DNA of 64,000 bases from an uncultured Bacteroidales bacterium (GTDB taxonomy: Bacteria; Bacteroidota; Bacteroidia; Bacteroidales; P3). Shown in pieces: positions 38,787-47,868 of this stretch; position 1 is the stretch's first letter; every line of letters begins with the position of its first letter. The stretch lies in contig ONFR01000006.1 in NCBI GenBank assembly GCA_900317125.1, forward strand, positions 1-64,000. Direction: 5' to 3'. Under the pieces are notes generated by a model, which ran no database searches, was not told where the DNA came from, and was given only the letters and a program-made list of their open reading frames with translations. A program made the position numbers and the translations under genes.

Positions 38787-40790
38787 ATGAAAAAGATTAT
38801 TTTGTTTGGTCTGTTGCTGTGCACGACGGTGTTTGCCAGTGCGCAGCGGCGGGACACGATAGAGAGAAAGACGCTCGCGGAGGTGAGCGTGAAGTCGAAG
38901 GCCGAGGGTTTGAGCCGCCTCGGCGGTGCCGAGAACGGGCAGAAGATGGGGCAGGAGGTGCTGTTCAGGGCGGCCTGCTGTAACTTGGGCGAGAGTTTTG
39001 TGGCCAATCCCAGCGTGGACGTGAACTACAGCGATGCCGCCGTGGGCGCCCGACAAATCAAGCTGCTGGGTCTGAGCGGCCAGTATGTGCAGCTGTTGAT
39101 AGAGAATCTGCCCTGCTTTGCAGGGGCAGCGTCGCCGTATGAGTTGAACTATGTGCCGGGGGCGTGGATGAATAGCATCGCCGTGAGCAAGGGGGCGTCG
39201 AGCGTGAAGAGCGGCTTCCAGAGCATCACCGGACAGATTGACGTGGAGTATCTGAAGCCCGACAAAGAACAGGGTGTGGACATCAATCTGTATACCGACA
39301 GCCGTCTGAAGACAGAAGGGAATGCGGTGGCGAACATCCACCTGAACAAACATTTGAGCACCGAGCTGCTGCTGCATGGCGAGAAGGACTGGCTGCACCA
39401 CGACATGAACAAGGACGGCTGGCACGACTCGCCGGCTATCGGCCAGTGGCATGTGCAGAACCGTTGGAAGTACGTCAACGGCCGCTATATCTTCCACGGC
39501 GGTATCGGCTTGATGCGCGAGGAGCGCGAGGGCGGCCAGATGAAGGGCGTTTCGGACAACCCCTTCCGCGTGAAGCTGGATGCCGACCGCGTGGAGGCCT
39601 ATATGAAGCATGCCGTGCTGCTGAACTATGAGCATAACACCAACTTGGCGTTGATGGCCACGGGAAGCCTGTATAACCTGCAAGGGGAATTCGGACAGCG
39701 TACCTACTCCACCAAGAACAAGGACCTGTATGCACGGCTGATGCTTGAACACGAGTTCAGCGAGCGTCACCAGCTGTCGGCAGGCCTCAGCCTGCTGATG
39801 CAGGGCAAGGATGAGCGGGTGCGGCCGATGCGGATGCCGGAAGGCGTGGTGGGTGGATACAGGCTGATAGACCAGCAGCCGGAGACGGTGCCGGGAGCCT
39901 ATGCCGAATACACCTATAAGCCGTCGCACAAGCTGACCATGATGGCTGGTCTGCGGGTGGACAGGAGCAGCCTGTACGGCACTTTTGTCACTCCGCGACT
40001 GCATGCCAAGTGGATGGTCTCGGACATGATGACCTTGCGCCTGTCGGCAGGCAAGGGCTACCGTTCGCCCCACGCCTGGGCAGAGAACCACTACCTGCTG
40101 GCTTCGGGCCGCGATGTGACCGTGGACAAGGACCTGCGGATGGAAGAGGCTTGGAACAGCGGCCTGTCCGCAGCCTTCTATATCCCCGTGGGCGAGCAGA
40201 CCCTGAAGTTGAATGCTGAGTATTACTACACGAATTTCATCAACCAGCTGGTGGTGGACTACGACAGCGACCCGACGAAGATAAGTATCGGCATGCTGAA
40301 AGGGAAGTCGTTCTCGCACACCGTGCAGGTGGATGGGTCAATAGACATTGACGAGGAGCTGGAGCTGATGTTGGCTTACCGCTACAACAATGTAAAATGC
40401 ACCTACGGCGGACAGCTGATGGAAAAGCCCCTCACGTCGCGCTACAAAGGGCTGCTCACCGTGGCTTGGAAGCCCTATATGGGGTTGATACAGGTGGATG
40501 TGACCCTGCAGCTGAACGGTGGCGGACGGATGCCGAAGCCTTATAAACAGGTCGACGGCGCGTTGTCGTGGGATAAGCGTTTCCCAGCCTATCCTCAGCT
40601 GAACATACAGGTGACGAGGCGTTTCCGCCATGTGTCGGTGTATGTGGGCGGCGAGAACCTGACCAACTACCGTCAGCCTATCCCGGTATTCTGTGCCGAC
40701 GACCCGTGGAACGACATGTTTGAACCTACCTTGATTTGGGGTCCGGTGCACGGCATCATGGCTTACGCCGGGGTTAGGGTGAATATTTGA
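38787..40790 (+). CDS. TonB-dependent outer membrane receptor
   Basis: A 667-residue outer membrane receptor. It has a signal peptide (FASAQ cleavage near residue 20), a plug domain (about residues 45-160, with QIKLLGLSGQYVQLLIENLP and GAWMNSIAVSKGASSV) and a 22-strand barrel ending in an aromatic strand and asparagine-isoleucine (AGVRVNI). No N-terminal carboxypeptidase-like domain. Neighbours HYC_CC_PP-like and HMA-domain proteins suggest a heavy-metal or metal-chelate substrate, probably copper-linked; this is inference from context. Confidence 0.9.
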   Translation: MKKIILFGLLLCTTVFASAQRRDTIERKTLAEVSVKSKAEGLSRLGGAENGQKMGQEVLFRAACCNLGESFVANPSVDVNYSDAAVGARQIKLLGLSGQYVQLLIENLPCFAGAASPYELNYVPGAWMNSIAVSKGASSVKSGFQSITGQIDVEYLKPDKEQGVDINLYTDSRLKTEGNAVANIHLNKHLSTELLLHGEKDWLHHDMNKDGWHDSPAIGQWHVQNRWKYVNGRYIFHGGIGLMREEREGGQMKGVSDNPFRVKLDADRVEAYMKHAVLLNYEHNTNLALMATGSLYNLQGEFGQRTYSTKNKDLYARLMLEHEFSERHQLSAGLSLLMQGKDERVRPMRMPEGVVGGYRLIDQQPETVPGAYAEYTYKPSHKLTMMAGLRVDRSSLYGTFVTPRLHAKWMVSDMMTLRLSAGKGYRSPHAWAENHYLLASGRDVTVDKDLRMEEAWNSGLSAAFYIPVGEQTLKLNAEYYYTNFINQLVVDYDSDPTKISIGMLKGKSFSHTVQVDGSIDIDEELELMLAYRYNNVKCTYGGQLMEKPLTSRYKGLLTVAWKPYMGLIQVDVTLQLNGGGRMPKPYKQVDGALSWDKRFPAYPQLNIQVTRRFRHVSVYVGGENLTNYRQPIPVFCADDPWNDMFEPTLIWGPVHGIMAYAGVRVNI

Positions 40791-40859
40791 ATGTGTTAAT
40801 TCGTTATTGTGTTAATTCGTTAGTCTTTTAATTTGTTAAACTGTAAATCTTTAATCGAT

Positions 40860-41186
40860 ATGAAACGTTTGTTGATGATAATGATGGCACTGTTTGTTGC
40901 CATTGGTGTTTCTGCCCATACGGGCAGCGGTAAAAAGGAGATGCGTGTGTTGGTGGTAACCACCAATCCCGAGATGCATTGCCAGAACTGCGAGAAGAAA
41001 ATCAAGGAGAATATCCGCTTTGAGCCGGGTGTGAAGAAGATTGAGACCAGTCTTGATAAACAACAGGTGACCATCACCTATAACTCCGCCAAGACCGACG
41101 TGAAGAAGCTGACGGAGGCCTTCGCCAAGATAGGCTACGAGGTGAAGGTGGTGAGCGACAAGCCAGTGGAGAAGAAAAAAGGATGA
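40860..41186 (+). CDS. Exported heavy-metal-associated (HMA) domain protein
   Basis: A 108-residue protein with a signal peptide (VSAH near residue 20) and a single HMA domain. The metal site is M-H-C41-Q-N-C44, with the ferredoxin-like beta-alpha-beta pattern around it (VKKIETSLDKQQVTITYN, then KLTEAFAKIGYEVKVV). Such domains bind Cu(I) or similar ions. It is probably periplasmic and works with the receptor encoded 69 bp upstream. ATG at 40860 was chosen because it begins the signal peptide. Confidence 0.9.
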   Translation: MKRLLMIMMALFVAIGVSAHTGSGKKEMRVLVVTTNPEMHCQNCEKKIKENIRFEPGVKKIETSLDKQQVTITYNSAKTDVKKLTEAFAKIGYEVKVVSDKPVEKKKG

Positions 41187-41230
41187 ATGTGTTAATTCGT
41201 TAATGTGTTAGTTCGTTAATCTGATAAACA

Positions 41231-41283
41231 ATTCTCAATTCTCAATTCTCAATTCTCAATTCTCAATTCTCAATTCTCAATTC
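41231..41283. repeat. Heptamer array (ATTCTCA)n, about 7.6 copies
   Basis: Perfect tandem heptamers ending 28 bp before the hydE start codon. Seven-base units can change copy number by slippage, moving any promoter element upstream relative to the gene. Confidence 0.92.
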
Positions 41284-41310
41284 GATAAGCATTCAAGCAA
41301 TCATAGGTTT

Positions 41311-42345
41311 ATGAACACTATTGACAAGATAAAGGAGCAGCGGGATATTACGCGCGAGGAGCTGGAGTTGATACTCACTACCGACAATAGGGATGCTGTG
41401 GAGTATCTGCGGCAGACGGCGCGCGCGGTGGCCGACGGGGTGTATGGCAACAAGATTTTCATGCGCGGGCTGATAGAGCTCTCCAGCTATTGCAAGAACG
41501 ACTGCCTCTATTGCGGGCTGCGACGCAGCAACAAGGAGGCTGTGCGCTACCGCCTGACGGAAGAGGAGATATATGAGTGCTGCGAGACGGGCTACGGCTT
41601 GGGCTTCCGCACCTTCGTGATGCAGGGTGGGGAAGACGGCTGGTTTACCGACGAGCGGATGTGCCGCATTGTGTCGACCGTGCGGCAGAAATATCCCGAC
41701 TGCGCCATCACGCTGTCGCTGGGTGAGCGGAGTCGCGAGAGTTATCAGGCGTTGTATGACGCGGGTGCCAACCGCTATTTGCTGCGCCACGAGACTGCCG
41801 ACGCGGAGCATTACGGCAAGCTGCACCCTGCCGAGATGTCGTGGCAACACAGGATGGACTGCCTCCAGGCGTTGAAGGAGATAGGCTATCAGGTGGGCTG
41901 CGGGTTTATGGTGGGGTCGCCCTTCCAGACCATTGACACCCTGTATGCCGACCTGCAGTTCATCCGCTCCTTCCAGCCGCACATGGTGGGTATCGGCCCC
42001 TTTGTCTCCACGCACAACACCCCCTTCGAGGGGTACCCCAACGGCAAGGTGGAGACCACCCTGCGGTTGCTTGCACTGATACGGCTGCTGCATCCCCGCG
42101 TGCTGCTGCCCGCAACAACGGCCCTCGGCACCCTGCATCCCCGCGGACGTGAACTCGGCATCCAGTTCGGTGCCAACGTCATCATGCCCAACCTCTCGCC
42201 TCGTACTCACCGCAAGGACTACGCCATCTACGACAACAAGATCTGCACAGGTGAGGAAGCGGCCGAGTGCCGTGCCTGTACCGAGCAACGCATCCGCAAG
42301 ATAGGCTTCGAGAGCGTCGTGGATCGCGGCGACTACAAGGGCTAA
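41311..42345 (+). CDS. hydE: [FeFe]-hydrogenase maturase HydE (radical SAM)
   Basis: A 344-residue radical SAM enzyme. The cluster motif is C61-x3-C65-x2-C68 (SYCKNDCLYCGLR), preceded by KIFMRGLIELSSY, and followed by FVMQGGEDGWF and the HydE-like GCGFMVGSPFQTIDTLYADL and MPNLSPRTHRKDYAIYDNK. HydE helps build the dithiomethylamine bridge of the H-cluster with HydF and HydG. BioB-like and PylB relatives share the fold but the C-terminal motifs fit HydE best. The other maturases and the hydrogenase are not in this window. Confidence 0.93.
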   Translation: MNTIDKIKEQRDITREELELILTTDNRDAVEYLRQTARAVADGVYGNKIFMRGLIELSSYCKNDCLYCGLRRSNKEAVRYRLTEEEIYECCETGYGLGFRTFVMQGGEDGWFTDERMCRIVSTVRQKYPDCAITLSLGERSRESYQALYDAGANRYLLRHETADAEHYGKLHPAEMSWQHRMDCLQALKEIGYQVGCGFMVGSPFQTIDTLYADLQFIRSFQPHMVGIGPFVSTHNTPFEGYPNGKVETTLRLLALIRLLHPRVLLPATTALGTLHPRGRELGIQFGANVIMPNLSPRTHRKDYAIYDNKICTGEEAAECRACTEQRIRKIGFESVVDRGDYKG

Positions 42346-42424
42346 ATGGGAGAGTGGTTGATCCTGTTGAGTATTAATAGATTTGATAGATTTGATAGAT
42401 AGGATAGAGGGGGGGGGCTTGGGT

Positions 42425-44281
42425 TTAGCGGCTTTTATGGAATCTGTTTAACTGTATGAGATTGTCGTTTAGCTGTTTGTTAGATAGTTTGTAGTCGGGT
42501 ACGGCGTTCAAGTCCTTGTCGTAGACCTTGACATGCCCGTTGCCCAGTTTTTCGATAATGTGGCCGTCGTCGGTGATGAATGCATAGTTGATGTCGTTGC
42601 CTACAAAATGCCATCCCCTGTCGACACTATCTTGCAGATACACGCCCATCGAATAGTCGGCGGTGGCATTCGTCACCCCTAATACCTGATGCATCAATGA
42701 GGGTACAACGTCATAGTGGGTGGTGCGGTGAGAATATACCTGTGGCTGGACACCGGGATAGTGGAGAATGAGGGGTACTTGTATCTGGTAGGGCGAATAG
42801 TTGCCTGAGTGGCCCCAATAATTCTTTTTGTTCTCGTTGAACTCTTGGCCGTGGTCGCCAGTGATGAGGATGACGGTGTTCGACATCAGGCCTTGCCGCT
42901 CTATGGCATCGAGAACCATGCTGATGAGGGAGTCAATCTGGTAGATGCAATTCCGGTAACGATTGAAAAAGGGTTCGGGATCGGTTCGGTTGTTCAGTCT
43001 TGTGTAGTCGGTGAACGCCCACGCGGGCTGGAAATGTGTGTTTTTCTCTAGAGGGATGTCGATGGCGTGTGCCATGTCGTAGAAAAGGAACGCATAGAAA
43101 GGCTGTCCGGCTGCGGCAAACCGTGGAAGGTCGTCGAGGAAATTATGTGTCAAACGGCAGTCGCGTTCATAAGCGCTGACGCCCTCGGTGGTAGTGTTAA
43201 TGTCGACGCCTTTGAAGAGTATGCGGTCGAGAGGGGGTGAGCTGAAATTGGCCGACGGGTAGACTTGGATGGCATAGTTCTGCGAGAGCAACTGCTGAAT
43301 GAAAGCGGGTTTCAGTGACGAGTACTCGAAGCTCTTCCAGTAGTAGGGAGGAAGGCCTGTTAGGAGCCCGAAGATGCTGCCGCGTGTGCCATTGCTGCTG
43401 CTTAGGTGGTTGGAGAAATACTCGGAATCCTCTTTGAAATGCCACACATGAGGCATACACTCTTCGGTCATCGTTCGAAAACTCCACGAATCAATTACAA
43501 TCATCACGATATTTTGGTCTTGATGATTCGCTTCGGTAATCAGCTCCTGTTGCGGATAGTCCAGGGGTGCACTGTTCTCGTTGATTTTAAGGGTGGTAAT
43601 CTTCTTGCGGTCGATGATGCCCATCTTGTCCAGCGCGGAGTTCATGCTCAGGGGAAAATAATAGGGCAGGAAAGCATCGCTTTCGAGGATGGAGGGGTGG
43701 AGGGTGGCAGCGGCGTAGACATGCATACCTTGCGACAGCAGCGTGATAAGAGCCATTGAAAGGATGAGGACTGGAGGACGCACAGTTGTGTGGCGGCAGC
43801 AAAGTTTTGCGACATAGGCAAGGATGGCCACGGCTACACAGACACCGATGAAAATCAGTGCCACCTTGAGGTAGAGCCAGCCAGAGAAGACAAATATCTC
43901 TCCTGCTCCTTCGGAGAACAGCAAGCCGAGAACAAAACCATTGATATGGAAGTGATAGAGCTGGAACACATAGCGGTTGACTACAGCCACCAGTAGCAGA
44001 AACACATAAAAGACCCCCAGTATCGGGATGCTCACCTTGTTTCTCACACCGGCAAGAGCCAGTGGCATAAACACCACAAGCAGCGGCACCGCCACAAACA
44101 ATCCAGCATGCATGAGTGAGGATAGCAGAAAGTAGACCCATCCCCACACGTCCATGAAGGAGAGGTCGCCTGCACCGAAAATGTAGGAAAACAGCGTCAG
44201 GCCGAGCAGCCCTGTGGTGAGCAGGGCAAACACCAAGCCCTCCTGAAGGTTCTTTTTCACATGCTGTCTTGTCGTCATCAT
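42425..44281 (-). CDS. YejM/PbgA-like membrane sulfatase-fold protein
   Basis: A 618-residue inner membrane protein. About five transmembrane helices (residues about 14-200) are followed by a periplasmic alkaline-phosphatase/sulfatase domain (about 250-610). Conserved points are IVMIVIDSWSFRTMT (metal Asp), SSSNGTRGSIFGLLTG with the nucleophilic Thr, TGDHGQEF, and WGHSGNYSPYQIQVPLIL. This arrangement is that of DUF3413-sulfatase proteins such as YejM/PbgA, which in enterobacteria control LPS synthesis, and of LTA synthase relatives. In Bacteroidota the role is unknown, perhaps in envelope lipid handling. A run of nine G lies at 42409-42417 just past the stop. Confidence 0.87.
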   Translation of the reverse strand: MMTTRQHVKKNLQEGLVFALLTTGLLGLTLFSYIFGAGDLSFMDVWGWVYFLLSSLMHAGLFVAVPLLVVFMPLALAGVRNKVSIPILGVFYVFLLLVAVVNRYVFQLYHFHINGFVLGLLFSEGAGEIFVFSGWLYLKVALIFIGVCVAVAILAYVAKLCCRHTTVRPPVLILSMALITLLSQGMHVYAAATLHPSILESDAFLPYYFPLSMNSALDKMGIIDRKKITTLKINENSAPLDYPQQELITEANHQDQNIVMIVIDSWSFRTMTEECMPHVWHFKEDSEYFSNHLSSSNGTRGSIFGLLTGLPPYYWKSFEYSSLKPAFIQQLLSQNYAIQVYPSANFSSPPLDRILFKGVDINTTTEGVSAYERDCRLTHNFLDDLPRFAAAGQPFYAFLFYDMAHAIDIPLEKNTHFQPAWAFTDYTRLNNRTDPEPFFNRYRNCIYQIDSLISMVLDAIERQGLMSNTVILITGDHGQEFNENKKNYWGHSGNYSPYQIQVPLILHYPGVQPQVYSHRTTHYDVVPSLMHQVLGVTNATADYSMGVYLQDSVDRGWHFVGNDINYAFITDDGHIIEKLGNGHVKVYDKDLNAVPDYKLSNKQLNDNLIQLNRFHKSR

Positions 44282-44347
44282 CGTTAGGTTTCGGGTGTTG
44301 TCGCTAAGTGGTCAAGCTCCTCAACCTCCTCACGGCCTATAAACATT

Positions 44348-44379
44348 GCCCTTCACAGACGTATTGGTCGGTGAAGGGC
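44348..44379 (-). terminator. Terminator of the OmpH-like operon
   Basis: GCCCTTCAC (44348-44356) and GTGAAGGGC (44371-44379), 30 bp downstream of the OmpH-like stop on the minus strand; followed there by AATGTTTAT. Confidence 0.7.
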
Positions 44380-44408
44380 ATATAGGACTTGGTGAGGGCC
44401 TAGTAGGA

Positions 44409-45206
44409 TTATTTGCTGGCTTTCTTGCCCTTGACGGACTTGTACTCTTCGTTGAGGCCATCGATGATTTCGTCGGTGATGTCCATGGCGGGGTTCATGT
44501 ACATGGTGGGGCTGTCGTTGAAGGTCTTGCGCATGATGATGTCGAACTGTTGGTTGGCGGCATTGTATTCGCGCACGAAGGCAAAGATGCGATTGAGGAG
44601 CTCGATGTTGGCGTCCATCTGCTTCTGCAGGACTTTCTGGGTGAGCTCAGCCTCGAGGGTACTCAGTTTCTCGGAACGCTGCTTGAGCTCGGCCTCGGTG
44701 GCCTGCTGCTGGCTGAGGGTCATGTTCTCGCCGGTCTGCAGATAGGTCTGGTAGTCCTTCTGGAACTTGGTCACCAGCTGCTGGTAGTTCTTCTCCTGAG
44801 ACTCTTTGTATTTGTTGAGCTCTTCCTGGAGGTCGATGGCATACTGGTATTTGGCCAGGAGGGTGTCGCTGTCGATGCAGGCGACTTTCAGCAAGCCGTC
44901 TTTGGCCACTACGGGAGCGGTGGCGTTGGGGTTGTATTTGGTTTTGACGCCAAAGCCAGTGAAGTGGAAGATATAGAGCAGGATGAGGCCGATGAGCAGG
45001 ATAATGTTGCAGACAAGGATGCCGGTGTGGCAGCATTTCTTTTTGCTGTCGCAGGTGCTGTTCTCGGCAGTGGGTTGTGCTGCGGGAGCTTCGGGTTGTG
45101 GCAGCGGCTCGGGGTTGGCAGGACGCTGTTCTTGGTTTTCTTGCATTGCTATGGTGTCGATGCTGTTGTCGTCGACGGGTTTGTTGAGGTCTTGATTGAT
45201 TTCCAT
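44409..45206 (-). CDS. OmpH/Skp-like protein with N-terminal membrane anchor
   Basis: A 265-residue protein. Residues 1-55 are acidic and Pro/Gln-rich cytoplasmic, then KKKCC, a transmembrane helix (about 61-82), and a periplasmic OmpH-like region (about 105-265) with the DLLAKYQYAIDL entry strand, a long coiled coil (ELNKYKESQEKNYQQLVTKF ... ELKQRSEKLSTLEAELTQKV) and the final MNPAMDITDEIIDGLNEEYK typical of OmpH. Skp/OmpH proteins hold unfolded outer membrane proteins; here the chaperone would be tethered to the inner membrane rather than free. Follows gltX in the same operon. Confidence 0.85.
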   Translation of the reverse strand: MEINQDLNKPVDDNSIDTIAMQENQEQRPANPEPLPQPEAPAAQPTAENSTCDSKKKCCHTGILVCNIILLIGLILLYIFHFTGFGVKTKYNPNATAPVVAKDGLLKVACIDSDTLLAKYQYAIDLQEELNKYKESQEKNYQQLVTKFQKDYQTYLQTGENMTLSQQQATEAELKQRSEKLSTLEAELTQKVLQKQMDANIELLNRIFAFVREYNAANQQFDIIMRKTFNDSPTMYMNPAMDITDEIIDGLNEEYKSVKGKKASK

Positions 45207-45221
45207 TGTTTTATTGTTTTT

Positions 45222-45257
45222 TTGTCGGACTTGTCGGACTTGTCAGACTTGTCGGAC
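45222..45257. repeat. Four tandem 9-bp repeats TTGTCGGAC
   Basis: Four units, the third with one change (TTGTCAGAC), in the spacer between gltX and the OmpH-like gene. Confidence 0.88.
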
Positions 45258-45263
45258 GGGTGA

Positions 45264-46805
45264 TTATTCTTGTTTATTTTCTATCTCGCCGATGGTGTCG
45301 ATGGCGCGCTGGACGCGGGCTATGGTCTCCTCTTTGCCGATGGTCATGACGAGGGTGAGCATGTCGGGACCCACGGTGGTGCCTACGACGGCGAGACGGA
45401 GGGAATTCATGATCTGACCCATGTTGAGCTCATGGCCTTTGATGTAGTCCTCGAGCAGGGCTTGATGGATGGCATCATATTCAAAGGGGACGGTGTTGAG
45501 GATTTCGATGACCTTGGCCATGTGGGTGGTCATGCCTGGTTTCCAGCGTTTGGCGACGGCCTTGGGGTCGTACTCGGTGGGGGCGACGAAGAAGTAATGG
45601 GTCTGGTCCCAGAGTTCGGAGGGGAAGGAGATTCGTTCCTTCATCATGCCGCAAACCTTGACAACGTAGTCCATGGGTGCATCGATGCCGTGCTCTTTGA
45701 GTTGGGGCAGGAACATCTCGGCGATACGCTCGTCGGAGCACTTCTGGAGGTATTCGTGGTTGAACCATTTGGCCTTTTCGACGTTGAATTTGGCACCGCT
45801 CTTGCTGATGTGTTCGATGCTGAAGAGTTTGATCAACTCGTCCATGGTCATGAGCTCCTGGTCGTTGCCGGGGTTCCAGCCGAGGAGCGCCAGCATGTTG
45901 ACCACTGCTTCGGGGAGGTAGCCGCGTTCGCGGTAGCCGCTGGACACTTCGCCGGTCTCGGGGTTGTGCCAGTCGAGGGGGAAGACGGGGAATCCGAGGC
46001 GGTCGCCGTCGCGTTTGCTGAGTTTGCCGTTGCCGTCGGGCTTGAGGAGCAGAGGCAGGTGGGCGAACTGGGGCATGGTGTCCTCCCAGCCAAAGGCTCG
46101 GTAGAGCATGACGTGGAGGGGGGCCGAAGGCAGCCATTCCTCGCCACGGATGACGTGGGAGACCTCCATGAGGTGGTCGTCGACAATGTTGGCGAGATGG
46201 TAGGTGGGCATGCCGTCGGACTTGAAGAGAACCTTGTCGTCGAGAAGGCGGCTGTTCATGGTGACATCGCCACGGATAAGGTCGTGGACGGTGATGTCGA
46301 GGTCCTCGGGGAACTTGAAGCGCACCACGTAAGGCTCGCCGCTTTCGATGCGGCGCGACACCTCGTCGGCGGGGAGGGAGAGGCTGTTCTCCATAGTGCC
46401 GCGGGTGGTGCAGTCGTATTGGAAGGTCTTTTTCTGTGCCTCGTATTCTTTGCGTTTGGCGTCGAGGGCTTCGGGACGGTCGAAGGCGTAGTAGGCCCAG
46501 CCATCGCGAAGGAGCTGGTCGGCATATTGACGGTAGAGGGGCTTGCGGTCGCTTTGGCGGTAGGGGCCATAGTTGCCGCCGATGTGGACACCCTCGTCGA
46601 ATTTGATGCCCAGCCAGTCGAGTGCCTCGATGATATAGTCTTCGGCACCCGGCACAAAGCGGGTCTGGTCGGTGTCTTCGATACGCAGAATCATGTCACC
46701 GCCATTTTGGCGTGCGAAAAGGTAGTTATACAAAGCAGTCCTCACGCCGCCTATGTGTAGGGGGCCGGTGGGACTTGGTGCAAAACGAACTCGTACTTTT
46801 CTCAT
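45264..46805 (-). CDS. gltX: Glutamyl-tRNA synthetase
   Basis: A 513-residue class I aminoacyl-tRNA synthetase. HIGH-type motif in the segment [21 protein letters not shown] at the N-terminus; KMSKS-type motif KLSKRDGDR near residue 258; discriminator region [18 protein letters not shown]. It charges tRNA-Glu (and perhaps tRNA-Gln, depending on GatCAB). Part of a minus-strand run with GT2, acyltransferase and GWxTD genes. Confidence 0.97.
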   Translation of the reverse strand: MRKVRVRFAPSPTGPLHIGGVRTALYNYLFARQNGGDMILRIEDTDQTRFVPGAEDYIIEALDWLGIKFDEGVHIGGNYGPYRQSDRKPLYRQYADQLLRDGWAYYAFDRPEALDAKRKEYEAQKKTFQYDCTTRGTMENSLSLPADEVSRRIESGEPYVVRFKFPEDLDITVHDLIRGDVTMNSRLLDDKVLFKSDGMPTYHLANIVDDHLMEVSHVIRGEEWLPSAPLHVMLYRAFGWEDTMPQFAHLPLLLKPDGNGKLSKRDGDRLGFPVFPLDWHNPETGEVSSGYRERGYLPEAVVNMLALLGWNPGNDQELMTMDELIKLFSIEHISKSGAKFNVEKAKWFNHEYLQKCSDERIAEMFLPQLKEHGIDAPMDYVVKVCGMMKERISFPSELWDQTHYFFVAPTEYDPKAVAKRWKPGMTTHMAKVIEILNTVPFEYDAIHQALLEDYIKGHELNMGQIMNSLRLAVVGTTVGPDMLTLVMTIGKEETIARVQRAIDTIGEIENKQE

Positions 46806-46836
46806 TGTGATATTTGGAGTTTATTGTTATTTACAT

Positions 46837-47853
46837 CTAAAAGGTCGTTGAATTGAGGTCGGAGAATCTCTTTTTTCGCAACAGGTAGTAGTCGATGAGG
46901 AGACGACCTGGATACAACCCTGACACGTGCTTCTGTTGCTTTAGGCTCTTGCGTTTGGCTTTGAGCGAGGGAATCCATTGATAGAAGGCCTTATGTGCTT
47001 TCACCACGGCACAGAACTCCTTGGGTTTGCGTTCGAGAAGGAATTTGAAGGCGGCCACGTAGTCGAGAATGATTCGGCAGAACAAGACCCAAGCCAGTCG
47101 GCTTTGATGCAGATTCTTGTATAGCAGGGCCATGTTGTTGCGGAAATTGAGGTATGTCTTCCGGGGATTGGACTTGGGCAGGGTGCCGCCGCCTACATGG
47201 TATACGGTGGATTGGGGGCAATACTCGACACGGTAGCCGGCATTCTTTGCCCTCCAGCAGAAGTCGATTTCCTCCATGTGGGCAAAGAAATCGTTGTCGA
47301 GACCACCCAGCTGTTTCCAAACATCGGAGCGGACAAACATTGCGGCCCCCGAAGCCCAAAAGATCTCGCAGGGATTGTCGTACTGGCCGTGGTCTTTCTC
47401 GAGCGTGGTGAACATCCTGCCACGGCAGAAGGGGTAGCCGTATTTGTCGAGGAAACCACCAGCACCGCCTGCGTACTCGAAGGTGTCGCGCTGGTCGTAC
47501 ATCAGCAGCTTGGGCTGGCAGATGGCAGTGCCGGGGTGTTGCTGCATCTGCGCAATGACAGGCTCAATCCATCCGGGAGTCACTTCAACGTCGTCGTTCA
47601 GCAGAACGTAGTAGTCGGCATCCACTTGGCTGAGGGCGCGGTTGTAGCCTTCGGCAAAGCCATAGTTCTTGTCCAGTTCAATGATGCGAAGGCCGGGGTA
47701 TTGGCTGCGGACGAAATCGAGGGAGTCGTCGGTGGAGCCGTTGTCGGCAATAATCACTTCGTTGTCGCCGGTAGTGCAAGCCGTCACCGAGGGAAGAAAA
47801 CGCTCGAGCATTTTCTTTCCGTTCCAGTTCAGTATCACAACGGCGGTAGTCAT
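46837..47853 (-). CDS. Family 2 glycosyltransferase
   Basis: A 338-residue GT-A glycosyltransferase. It begins TTAVVILNWNGKKML, with EVIIADNGSTDDSL and the DxD-type metal site in VLLNDDVEVTPGWIE, then EEIDFCWRAKNAGYRVEY and VYHVGGGTLPK, as in rhamnosyl- and other cell-surface transferases of Bacteroidota. C-terminal helices probably rest on the membrane. Sugar donor and acceptor cannot be told. Encoded 15 bp behind the LpxL-like gene, which points to lipid A, LPS or capsule work. Confidence 0.93.
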   Translation of the reverse strand: MTTAVVILNWNGKKMLERFLPSVTACTTGDNEVIIADNGSTDDSLDFVRSQYPGLRIIELDKNYGFAEGYNRALSQVDADYYVLLNDDVEVTPGWIEPVIAQMQQHPGTAICQPKLLMYDQRDTFEYAGGAGGFLDKYGYPFCRGRMFTTLEKDHGQYDNPCEIFWASGAAMFVRSDVWKQLGGLDNDFFAHMEEIDFCWRAKNAGYRVEYCPQSTVYHVGGGTLPKSNPRKTYLNFRNNMALLYKNLHQSRLAWVLFCRIILDYVAAFKFLLERKPKEFCAVVKAHKAFYQWIPSLKAKRKSLKQQKHVSGLYPGRLLIDYYLLRKKRFSDLNSTTF

Positions 47854-47868
47854 CTTGTTGTAGTCATT

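Noticed and set aside
38775-40319. 514-codon minus-strand frame opposite the TonB-dependent receptor
   Set aside because: Antisense shadow with His/Gln/Val-rich composition and no recognisable fold.
41231-41283. CRISPR-like or attachment-site repeat
   Set aside because: Simple heptamer array without spacer; microsatellite type.
42409-42417. Phase-variable G9 tract controlling the YejM-like gene
   Set aside because: The tract lies beyond the stop codon at the 3' side, so slippage there would not alter the product or its promoter.
45270-46760. Long plus-strand frame opposite gltX (496 codons)
   Set aside because: Antisense shadow; sense strand has HIGH and KMSKS motifs.
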